6,189 nucleotides of DNA from an uncultured Chloroflexota bacterium (GTDB lineage: Bacteria > Chloroflexota > Dehalococcoidia > SAR202 > UBA11138), in NCBI GenBank assembly GCA_913046025.1, contig CAJWRP010000149.1, positions 1-6,189 of the forward strand, read 5' to 3'. Positions 1-4,984 of this stretch are shown here, in pieces (the stretch's first letter is position 1; each line of letters opens with the position of its first letter). Made by a program: the position numbers and the translations under genes. Under the pieces are notes generated by a model. The model was not told where the DNA came from and did no database searches. It saw nothing but the letters and a program-made list of their open reading frames with translations.

Positions 1-560
1 TGGTTCAGGCTGCCATCCAGGACCAGCCAGCGCTCAGGGTCATTTTTGGCAAGCGCCCGATAGCCCTTGTGAACCCGTTGGTGAAAGGCCGCGCCTTCGC
101 GTTCAAATCGGTCACTGGGGTCGCCGCCCTGTTTTCGCAGGAAGCCCGTTTCCGGTGGCACATCAAGCAGGACAACAAGGTCCGGCACTAGCCCTCCAGT
201 GGCAATGGAGTTCAGGTTGTTGATTGAGGTCATGTCCATGGCACGACCATATCCCTGGTATGCAAGCGTTGAATAAATGTACCGGTCGCATACAACTGGT
301 CGACCCTCAGCTAAGGCGGGATTTATCACCGAATCTATCAGGGAGGCGCGAGCGGCGGAGAAAAGCAGTAGCTCTGTAAGGGGGCTTATGCCGTGGCCGC
401 CAATCAGCCAGTCTCGGACGTACTCAGCAGTGGGCGTACCGCCGGGTTCTCGGACCAGAATCGAGTCAACATCAGCCTGATGGAGACGTCGATGTAGCTC
501 GTGGCTCTGCGTGCTTTTGCCGGAACCCTCTACTCCTTCAAAGACTATGAAAAGCCCCAT
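1..560 (-). CDS. tmk: Thymidylate (dTMP) kinase, 3' end cut by window edge
   Basis: Cytoplasmic kinase converting dTMP to dTDP with ATP, an essential step of dTTP synthesis. The 186 visible residues begin MGLFIVFEGVEGSGKST, a P-loop near residues 8-17. REPGGT follows at 37-42, the dTMP-site DRY motif at 92-94, the strand VPDLVVLLDVPP at 125-136, and the lid-region DRFE at 150-153. Bacterial Tmk is usually about 200-215 residues, so roughly 20-30 C-terminal residues lie beyond base 1; there is no internal disruption. The ATG at 558-560 is supported by AAAGGAG at 570-576, nine bases upstream. The start is 30 bases after the stop of the R3H ATPase gene, so it is probably the next cistron of the same transcript. 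The P-loop, REPGGT and DRY motifs together make the assignment very secure. Confidence 0.96.
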   Translation of the reverse strand, partial: MGLFIVFEGVEGSGKSTQSHELHRRLHQADVDSILVREPGGTPTAEYVRDWLIGGHGISPLTELLLFSAARASLIDSVINPALAEGRPVVCDRYIYSTLAYQGYGRAMDMTSINNLNSIATGGLVPDLVVLLDVPPETGFLRKQGGDPSDRFEREGAAFHQRVHKGYRALAKNDPERWLVLDGSLN

Positions 561-569
561 AGGGAAGGG

Positions 570-576
570 CTCCTTT
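570..576 (-). promoter_or_regulatory. Ribosome binding site of tmk
   Basis: AAAGGAG on the minus strand, nine bases before the ATG at 558-560, inside the 30-base gap after the preceding stop. It fixes the tmk start and shows that tmk has its own strong initiation signal, unlike pdxT. Confidence 0.8.
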
Positions 577-590
577 CGAGAAGATCGGCT

Positions 591-2171
591 CTAGCGCCGG
601 TAGATGACGACTCGGCGCTGTGGTTCGCGGCCTGCGCTGGTCGAGGACATGCCGTACTTATCAGCGATCTTATGCTGAAGACGCCGAACGTAGGAGCTCT
701 GTGGATTCAACCCCACCTGGTCCTCACCTTCATCTACACGATTCACGGCAGTCTCAGCCTCTTCAAGGGCGTCCGAGTAGGTTTCTTCGGAACGCGCTTC
801 CTCTTGTTGTTTGCGTGTTATGGCCTTCACAAACTGCTCGATCTGCCCCAGCGTATTCTTTCGCAGAACGTAAACTGGCTTGCCGCGCTGCTCAGCCGTT
901 TTGAGGGCCTGCGTGCGTCGGCGATAGAAGTTCTTCGTCGTTAGCAGAAGGTCCGCCTTGGACATCTCATCGACGATTTGCACAGGCGCTCGAGTACTCT
1001 CTACGGCTTGAATAAGCCGGCCCTTGTTTACTCCATAGGGCAAGATGTAAGTAATTTTTTGAGGCGCCTCTTCGATTATGGGCTCTTCAGGAAGAGGCTC
1101 GGGTTCGGGCCTTGATTCCGGTTGACGTGGGACGTTAGCCTTCATTCCGAATATCGAAGTTATTACGGACACACTTCGAGAGCGGTGGACCATGCCGTTT
1201 TCGTCCACTCTGCGGATATTAGGCCTGATGGGATAGCCGCGCAACATACGGTCTACTACCTCAGTAACGTCGTCGTGTACTGCAACCTCGTTCCATCCTT
1301 GGATCTCCACCAGGATATCGAAGGTAGGAGGTGCTCTGCGCTCTCTTACAGACTTCTGTGAGCCACGTCGACGGGCTTCGATGTCACCCAGAGTAACGGT
1401 CTGAACTCCGCCTACTAGATCAGATAGAGTGGGGTTCATAATGAGATTATCCAGTGTGTTGCCGTGGGCGGTGGCCACAAGCTGCACTCCGCGCTCGGCT
1501 ATGGTGCGAGCAGCATCCGCATCGGCCTCAGTGCCTATCTCGTCGATGACTATGACCTCGGGCATGTGATTCTCCACAGCCTCAATCATCACGGCGTGTT
1601 GCATTTCAGGAGTGGGCACCTGCATTCTGCGGGACCGACCAATGCCGGGGTGTGGTATGTCGCCGTCGCCTGCAATCTCGTTAGAGGTATCGACAACAAT
1701 GACACGTTTGAGCGCATCGTCAGCCAATACTCGGGCAACCTCTCGAAGCATCGTGGTCTTGCCAACACCGGGCTTGCCAAGCAGCAGCACGCTTTTCCCG
1801 CTGAGGACCAGGTCTTCAATGATGTGGATGGTCCCGTAGACGGCTCTACCAACTCGTAGGGTAAGTCCGACAACCTTGCCGCTTCTATTACGGATTGCGG
1901 AAATCCTATGTAGGGTGCGCTCTATGCCAGCGCGGTTATCCCCCCCGAAAGCCCCCAGGCTTTCGGTTGCATACTGAATATCACTATCAGTCACTTCTTG
2001 GGAGCCTATGACGAAGCTTTCACTGAGAAATCGTGCCTCTGGCACTCTGCCCAAATCCAAGACGACTTCTAGAAGCTCATCGATGTCATCGCGTTCCAAA
2101 AGAGGTCCGCTGATTTTAGAAGGCAGGGTTTCGATTAGTGCTTGAAGATCGGTATCAATCCGCTCTTGCAA
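591..2171 (-). CDS. SpoIIIAA/Ycf45-like P-loop ATPase with C-terminal R3H domain
   Basis: A 526-residue protein. Residues about 1-115 form an N-terminal region containing GDNRAGIERTLHRISAIRNR. A RecA/AAA-like ATPase core follows, with Walker A GKPGVGKT at 132-139, Walker B VIVIDEIG at 206-213 and a sensor-like VATAHGNTL at 232-240. Then come a Pro/Glu-rich linker (about 349-371), a small alpha/beta-looking domain (about 372-451), an acidic stretch (about 457-484), and a C-terminal R3H domain with RxxxH at 496-500. R3H domains bind single-stranded nucleic acid. The ATPase resembles the SpoIIIAA and chloroplast Ycf45 group, but this architecture is not sporulation-specific, and sporulation is not implied. 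The cellular role is unknown; nucleic-acid-dependent ATPase is an inference. The start is TTG at 2169-2171: no ATG or GTG lies in frame back to the stop at 2208-2210, and GGAGGT sits 12 bases upstream. The family is certain enough; the function is not. Confidence 0.9.
   Translation of the reverse strand: MQERIDTDLQALIETLPSKISGPLLERDDIDELLEVVLDLGRVPEARFLSESFVIGSQEVTDSDIQYATESLGAFGGDNRAGIERTLHRISAIRNRSGKVVGLTLRVGRAVYGTIHIIEDLVLSGKSVLLLGKPGVGKTTMLREVARVLADDALKRVIVVDTSNEIAGDGDIPHPGIGRSRRMQVPTPEMQHAVMIEAVENHMPEVIVIDEIGTEADADAARTIAERGVQLVATAHGNTLDNLIMNPTLSDLVGGVQTVTLGDIEARRRGSQKSVRERRAPPTFDILVEIQGWNEVAVHDDVTEVVDRMLRGYPIRPNIRRVDENGMVHRSRSVSVITSIFGMKANVPRQPESRPEPEPLPEEPIIEEAPQKITYILPYGVNKGRLIQAVESTRAPVQIVDEMSKADLLLTTKNFYRRRTQALKTAEQRGKPVYVLRKNTLGQIEQFVKAITRKQQEEARSEETYSDALEEAETAVNRVDEGEDQVGLNPQSSYVRRLQHKIADKYGMSSTSAGREPQRRVVIYRR
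1945..1966. repeat. Perfect 9-bp hairpin inside the R3H ATPase gene, abutting a C7/G7 run
   Basis: CCGAAAGCC (1945-1953) and GGCTTTCGG (1958-1966) are perfect inverse complements separated by four bases. The element codes for residues around SLGAFGG (71-77) and overlaps a seven-base homopolymer (C on the plus strand at 1940-1946, G in the mRNA). The reading frame and family-like protein sequence continue cleanly through it, so it is not a break in the gene. No U-run follows in the mRNA, so it is not a standard terminator. Confidence 0.75.
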
Positions 2172-2183
2172 TTGGCCTTTATT

Positions 2184-2189
2184 ACCTCC
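2184..2189 (-). promoter_or_regulatory. Ribosome binding site deciding the TTG start of the R3H ATPase
   Basis: GGAGGT on the minus strand, 12 bases before TTG at 2169-2171. The spacing is longer than usual, but the open frame upstream holds only codons such as AAT, AAA, GGC and CAA, so TTG is the only common start codon available. An AAAGG at 2176-2180 is closer (four bases) and may be a weaker alternative. Confidence 0.6.
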
Positions 2190-2266
2190 GAGATATTGTA
2201 TTCGCCCCTAGCATACCAGTGAAACGCTCCAGGTTCCAGAGCAAGAAAAACCTAGTAGATCGAGTC

Positions 2267-3262
2267 CTATGTTATTGGCACTGCAGACCTCAGCCTAATA
2301 TCATCAATCGCCTTTACGGTCATTGAATTTACCAGTGTAATGTATTTAGAAATCTGCTCGAATCCGTTGTCTATCAGGATACACCTGAGATTCACCTGAT
2401 AGTCTGGCATCATGCAGTACACCGCCTTGCAGGACTCAAGTTTTTCCAACCCGAACTTCACCATCGTGGGCATGCTTTGCTGGTTATTTGGGTGTGCCGA
2501 CGCCTCCAGCCAGCCCTTCGAGAACTTACGGGAAGTCCTCACGGAGCCAACAGCGGAGTCCTGTCTTCGCATGACATATGCGCCGGATATCCGGCTGAGC
2601 CGCTCTCTCGACGAGGTCCACTGGTCCATGGTCATACCGATGGCCTGTCGGATCTCGGAAGGTGTAGCAGCATTAAACAGTCTAAAAAGGTTGTGGCCGT
2701 CCACTGAATTTTCTTCACTTAGCGGCTCATTGCGGTTTGGACTGTTACTCCGTCTTGATTCCGCCGAAGGCCGACCGATAAAAAGCGTCTCTGGAACTCG
2801 CGGGAAGAAGCCGCCCTGTCGAGCAATGTCCACCAGCGGGTCGTCCTGGCGTAGTCGGAGAAAAATCCTCTGGCATCGCTTTTCTATGGCAGCCTTCGTA
2901 ATTGCGCTGAGAAGAGAAGCAGCGTGATCCTCAGCTGCGGGTGAGACGTAAAGGTGTGTAATATCCCAACTGCCTGGTCCGGAGCGGGGCTGAGCTGAGG
3001 CCAGCGCCAGGACTCGATTACCAGCTGAAACGACCACAGCCGAGCCTCGCCTTCTAACGGACATGCCAATGCGTGTGGCTTTGACGATAGAGACTGGGTA
3101 AGAATTTATTCCGATGAGGCTATCCAGCGAACAGGCCCTGTTTAACCTATCCGGACTGTCCATTATTGTGCAACGCACAGGATCCAGAGGGTTGAGCGGC
3201 CTTATTGTGGCCTTTTTTGGATTTAGCAGAATTGCAATAGGTACAGTTGCCTCCTGTGCCAC
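2267..3262 (-). CDS. Hypothetical protein with two degenerate GNAT-like halves
   Basis: A 331-residue soluble-looking protein with no signal peptide or membrane segment. ATIRPLNPLD near residue 18 resembles the first strand of GNAT acetyltransferases. WDITHLYVSP (99-108), a helix, RIFLRLRQDDP and ARQGGFF (148-153) match the order of GNAT motifs A and B. A second similar pattern appears in the C-terminal half: LEASAHP (252-258), a helix, AVYCMMPDYQVNLRCIL, then NGFEQISKYITLV. In both halves the acetyl-CoA loop (R/Q-x-x-G-x-G/A) is missing: AAEDHAASLL replaces it in the first. Activity is therefore doubtful, and I cannot name a substrate. The start is uncertain. GTG at 3260-3262 is the first usable codon after an in-frame stop at 3269-3271, but a strong AGGAGG lies inside the frame at 3250-3255. 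The gene sits 66 bases after pdxT and 95 before the R3H ATPase, probably co-transcribed. Gene reality is likely; the GNAT assignment is moderate. Confidence 0.65.
   Translation of the reverse strand: MAQEATVPIAILLNPKKATIRPLNPLDPVRCTIMDSPDRLNRACSLDSLIGINSYPVSIVKATRIGMSVRRRGSAVVVSAGNRVLALASAQPRSGPGSWDITHLYVSPAAEDHAASLLSAITKAAIEKRCQRIFLRLRQDDPLVDIARQGGFFPRVPETLFIGRPSAESRRSNSPNRNEPLSEENSVDGHNLFRLFNAATPSEIRQAIGMTMDQWTSSRERLSRISGAYVMRRQDSAVGSVRTSRKFSKGWLEASAHPNNQQSMPTMVKFGLEKLESCKAVYCMMPDYQVNLRCILIDNGFEQISKYITLVNSMTVKAIDDIRLRSAVPIT
3250..3255 (-). promoter_or_regulatory. Strong Shine-Dalgarno-like AGGAGG inside the start of the GNAT-like frame
   Basis: AGGAGG on the minus strand lies at codons 3-5 of the annotated frame. 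No ATG, GTG or TTG occurs in frame at a suitable distance after it. The in-frame candidates are GTA at 3242-3244, ATT at 3236-3238 and CTG at 3227-3229. Either it is coincidental and GTG at 3260-3262 is used with a poor ribosome binding site, or translation begins at a rare codon such as ATT, 11 bases downstream. Confidence 0.4.
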
Positions 3263-3327
3263 ATGGCTTCAGAAACGGCGCGACTAATAACTAGCCTATT
3301 TTTAAATTCTATGCTTTTTTGCTGAAC

Positions 3328-3909
3328 TTAGGCAGTACCTTGGATTATCTTAATGAACAGATCATGGATTCTCGTATCGTCAGTAAGCTCCGGGTGAAAG
3401 GACGTCGCTAGCATAGTTCCCTGTCGAACGGCTATGGGGCGCCCATCTTCTAGCTTGGCCAACACCTTTACGTCCTCGCCCATCTTGTCTACGCCCGGTG
3501 CGCGTATGAAAACACAGTGGAAAGGAGGCCCTTCGATCTCATCGAACTTAATGTCCGCCTCGAAGCTGTCCAGTTGCCGCCCAAAGGCATTGCGACTGAC
3601 CTCAATATCCATGATATGAAGAGGTTCAGGGCGGTGGTCTGATAGCTTGTCGGAGATAACGATCAGGCCGGCGCAAGTACCCCATACAGGCAGTCCGCCT
3701 ATGATCTTTTCTCGGAGAACATCGCGAAAGTGGTAGATGTCGATCAGCTGAACGATTGTTGTGCTTTCGCCGCCAGGGATAATGAGGCCATCAATGCCAT
3801 CTAGCTGGTGGGGGAGGCGTATTTCTGACACCTCCACTCCCAGTCTTTCAAGCATCTGTCTATGTTCTTGGAAGTCTCCCTGTATGGCTAGAACGCCGAC
3901 TATCGGCAA
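3328..3909 (-). CDS. pdxT: PLP synthase glutaminase subunit PdxT
   Basis: Class I glutamine amidotransferase subunit of PLP synthase. It hydrolyses glutamine and channels ammonia to PdxS. Counting from the proposed start, the protein is 193 residues, normal for PdxT. It shows VGVLAIQGDFQEH at 4-16, the oxyanion-region PGGEST at 46-51, the nucleophile in WGTCAGLI (Cys79), and the His172/Glu174 pair in SFHPE. I place the start at TTG 3907-3909, giving MPIVGVLAIQGDF. A longer in-frame reading to 4005 would overlap pdxS by about 95 bases and adds residues unlike any PdxT. The TTG is one base after the pdxS stop, with only a weak GGGG at 3918-3921, so translational coupling to pdxS is likely. All catalytic residues are present; function is very secure, the start slightly less so. 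Confidence 0.96.
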   Translation of the reverse strand: MPIVGVLAIQGDFQEHRQMLERLGVEVSEIRLPHQLDGIDGLIIPGGESTTIVQLIDIYHFRDVLREKIIGGLPVWGTCAGLIVISDKLSDHRPEPLHIMDIEVSRNAFGRQLDSFEADIKFDEIEGPPFHCVFIRAPGVDKMGEDVKVLAKLEDGRPIAVRQGTMLATSFHPELTDDTRIHDLFIKIIQGTA

Positions 3910-3910
3910 A

Positions 3911-4810
3911 TTACCAGCCCCGTTTAGCCAACTGTTCTTCTTCCGGCATGGTCCTGACATCCAGACCAGGCATGGCATCGCCCAGGCCCTTGGAGACCTC
4001 AGCAATGATACCCGGGTCCTGGTAGTGCAGGGTGGCCTTGACGATGGCGTTGGCCATCAGCGACGGGTTTGAAGACTTGAATATTCCAGAGCCTACAAAT
4101 ACGCCTTCTACACCAATCTGCATCATCAGAGCTGCATCCGAAGGGGTCGCGATTCCGCCGGCTGCGAAGTTCACTACTGGCAGCTTGCCGGTTTCGTGGA
4201 TCTCTCTGACCAGGTCGAAAGGAGCCTGAAGGTCTCTGGCCGTGGACATAAGCTCTGCCTCATCCATACCCTGGATTCGGCTGATCTCGCCCAGGACTGA
4301 TCTGGCATGACGTACGGCCTCGACGATATTACCGGTACCGGCCTCGCCCTTGGTCCTGATCATGGCCGCGCCCTCGCCGATTCGCCTGAGAGCCTCTCCC
4401 AAGTTGCGGCAGCCGCAAACAAAGGGTACTTTGAAATCATTCTTGCTGATGTGGTAGTTTTCGTCGGCAGGCGTAAGGACTTCGGACTCGTCAATGTAGT
4501 CCACACCCATAGCCTGGAGGACCTGCGCCTCTACGAAGTGGCCTATGCGGGCCTTTGCCATCACGGGTATTGTTACGGCGTTTATGATCGACTGAATCAT
4601 CCGCGGGTCGGACATGCGGGAAACGCCACCATCCTTGCGAATGTCTGAAGGCACGCGCTCCAAGGCCATTACTGCGACCGCTCCAGCGTCCTCTGCAATC
4701 TTTGCCTGCTCTGCGTTGACAACGTCCATGATGACGCCGCCCTTCAGCATTTGGGCAAGTCCCGCTTTTACTCTAAAAGTGCCGGTCTCGGCATTAACAT
4801 CAACGGCCAT
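3911..4810 (-). CDS. pdxS: PLP synthase subunit PdxS
   Basis: Synthase subunit of the DXP-independent vitamin B6 pathway. It makes pyridoxal 5'-phosphate from ribose 5-phosphate, glyceraldehyde 3-phosphate and ammonia supplied by PdxT; the family forms a dodecameric core decorated with PdxT. The 299 residues are close to the usual 290-300. Visible signatures are GGVIMDVVN with Asp29, the Schiff-base lysine Lys86 in VMAKARIGH, the second active-site lysine Lys154 in [11 protein letters not shown], and the phosphate-binding loops [10 protein letters not shown] (214-223) and [12 protein letters not shown] (238-249). The ATG at 4808-4810 has GGAGG at 4818-4822, seven bases upstream. A promoter lies about 57 bases before the start, so this looks like the first gene of a transcript running into pdxT and probably beyond. 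The protein looks intact and functional. Confidence 0.98.
   Translation of the reverse strand: MAVDVNAETGTFRVKAGLAQMLKGGVIMDVVNAEQAKIAEDAGAVAVMALERVPSDIRKDGGVSRMSDPRMIQSIINAVTIPVMAKARIGHFVEAQVLQAMGVDYIDESEVLTPADENYHISKNDFKVPFVCGCRNLGEALRRIGEGAAMIRTKGEAGTGNIVEAVRHARSVLGEISRIQGMDEAELMSTARDLQAPFDLVREIHETGKLPVVNFAAGGIATPSDAALMMQIGVEGVFVGSGIFKSSNPSLMANAIVKATLHYQDPGIIAEVSKGLGDAMPGLDVRTMPEEEQLAKRGW
3918..3921 (-). promoter_or_regulatory. Weak ribosome binding site for the TTG start of pdxT
   Basis: GGGG on the minus strand lies eight bases before TTG at 3907-3909, within the last codons of pdxS. It is a poor match on its own. Because pdxS stops one base before the TTG, ribosomes finishing pdxS probably reinitiate here. 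Confidence 0.4.
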
Positions 4811-4817
4811 GGCTTCG

Positions 4818-4822
4818 CCTCC
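4818..4822 (-). promoter_or_regulatory. Ribosome binding site of pdxS
   Basis: GGAGG on the minus strand, seven bases before the ATG at 4808-4810. An overlapping out-of-frame ATG at 4822-4824 would encode only 18 codons without its own ribosome binding site, so the 4810 start is preferred. Confidence 0.85.
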
Positions 4823-4826
4823 ATAA

Positions 4827-4850
4827 ATTAAATTGGCAGATTAAATTGGC
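4827..4850. repeat. Perfect 11-base tandem direct repeat in the pdxS leader
   Basis: ATTAAATTGGC occurs at 4827-4837 and again at 4840-4850, separated by two bases, giving a 13-base period. It lies between the predicted transcription start (about 4860) and the pdxS Shine-Dalgarno (4818-4822). Possible roles are a regulator binding site or an RNA element near the ribosome binding site; neither is shown. Chance duplication in an AT-rich leader is the alternative. Confidence 0.8.
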
Positions 4851-4866
4851 GTAAGAATGTACCGTA

Positions 4867-4896
4867 ATTATACTCCTGCCCTCCTTTACTGCGCAA
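4867..4896 (-). promoter_or_regulatory. Predicted sigma70-type promoter of pdxST
   Basis: On the minus strand a perfect TATAAT lies at 4867-4872, preceded by 18 bases and a weak -35 TTGCGC at 4891-4896, which matches three of six consensus positions. Initiation would fall near 4860, giving a leader of about 50 bases. There is no TGn extension. The spacer is unusually purine-rich (AAAGGAGGGCAGGAG). Position directly upstream of pdxS and the intact -10 make this the best promoter in the window. Confidence 0.6.
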
Positions 4897-4938
4897 CGAC
4901 GGGTCTGTTTGTTGATTCAGTAATCAGCTGGCAGGAGT
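4872..4938. repeat. 9-bp inverted repeat flanking the pdxS -35 region
   Basis: ACTCCTGCC at 4872-4880 and GGCAGGAGT at 4930-4938 are perfect inverse complements, 49 bases apart. One arm abuts the -10 and the other lies about 70 bases upstream of the predicted transcription start. This could be a paired operator or chance. As an RNA stem it would form only in a transcript reading through from the MFS gene. Confidence 0.5.
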
Positions 4939-4966
4939 TGAACGTGTTATTTATTGGTCTTCAACT
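4936..4966. repeat. 7-bp inverted repeat downstream of the MFS gene
   Basis: AGTTGAA (4936-4942) and TTCAACT (4960-4966) are perfect inverse complements around a 17-base AT-rich loop, beginning about 19 bases after the MFS stop. It is weak and has no following U-run on the minus strand, so it is at best a poor terminator or 3' stem. It shares bases 4936-4938 with the 9-bp repeat, so the two stems exclude each other. Confidence 0.35.
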
Positions 4967-4984
4967 GTGGTAAGCCGGAACAAA

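Noticed and set aside
501..944. Plus-strand 147-codon open frame
   Set aside because: It lies antisense across tmk and the R3H ATPase, both of which have clear family motifs, and its own translation shows no recognisable domain.
1464..1859. Plus-strand 131-codon open frame
   Set aside because: It mirrors the ATPase core (Walker A and B region) on the other strand and has no ribosome binding site or family resemblance.
2195..2200. TACAAT as a -10 for the R3H ATPase
   Set aside because: Transcription would start inside the GGAGGT ribosome binding site and no credible -35 is present.
2226..2242. GCTC...GAGC hairpin between the GNAT-like gene and the R3H ATPase
   Set aside because: Only four outer pairs with mismatches inside and no U-run; too weak to call a terminator.
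2412..2927. Plus-strand 171-codon open frame
   Set aside because: It is antisense to the GNAT-like gene. That gene is itself weakly conserved, but it lies in line with the operon and has GNAT-like order, whereas this frame has neither.
3198..3222. GGCC...GGCC followed by T6 on the plus strand, terminator-like
   Set aside because: The stem is only four base pairs, it lies inside a minus-strand gene, and there is no plus-strand gene for it to terminate.
3263..3327. Gap between pdxT and the GNAT-like gene as a site for a terminator or small RNA
   Set aside because: The sequence is AT-rich with an A6 run on the minus strand but has no stable stem or clear promoter pair; only five-base inverse matches are visible.
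3910..4005. N-terminal extension of pdxT up to 4005
   Set aside because: It overlaps the pdxS coding end, its residues do not resemble PdxT, and a TTG one base after the pdxS stop gives the standard PdxT N-terminus.
4769..4824. Leader peptide starting at the out-of-frame ATG at 4822-4824
   Set aside because: It would be 18 codons overlapping the pdxS start, and its ATG overlaps the GGAGG used by pdxS; it has no ribosome binding site of its own.
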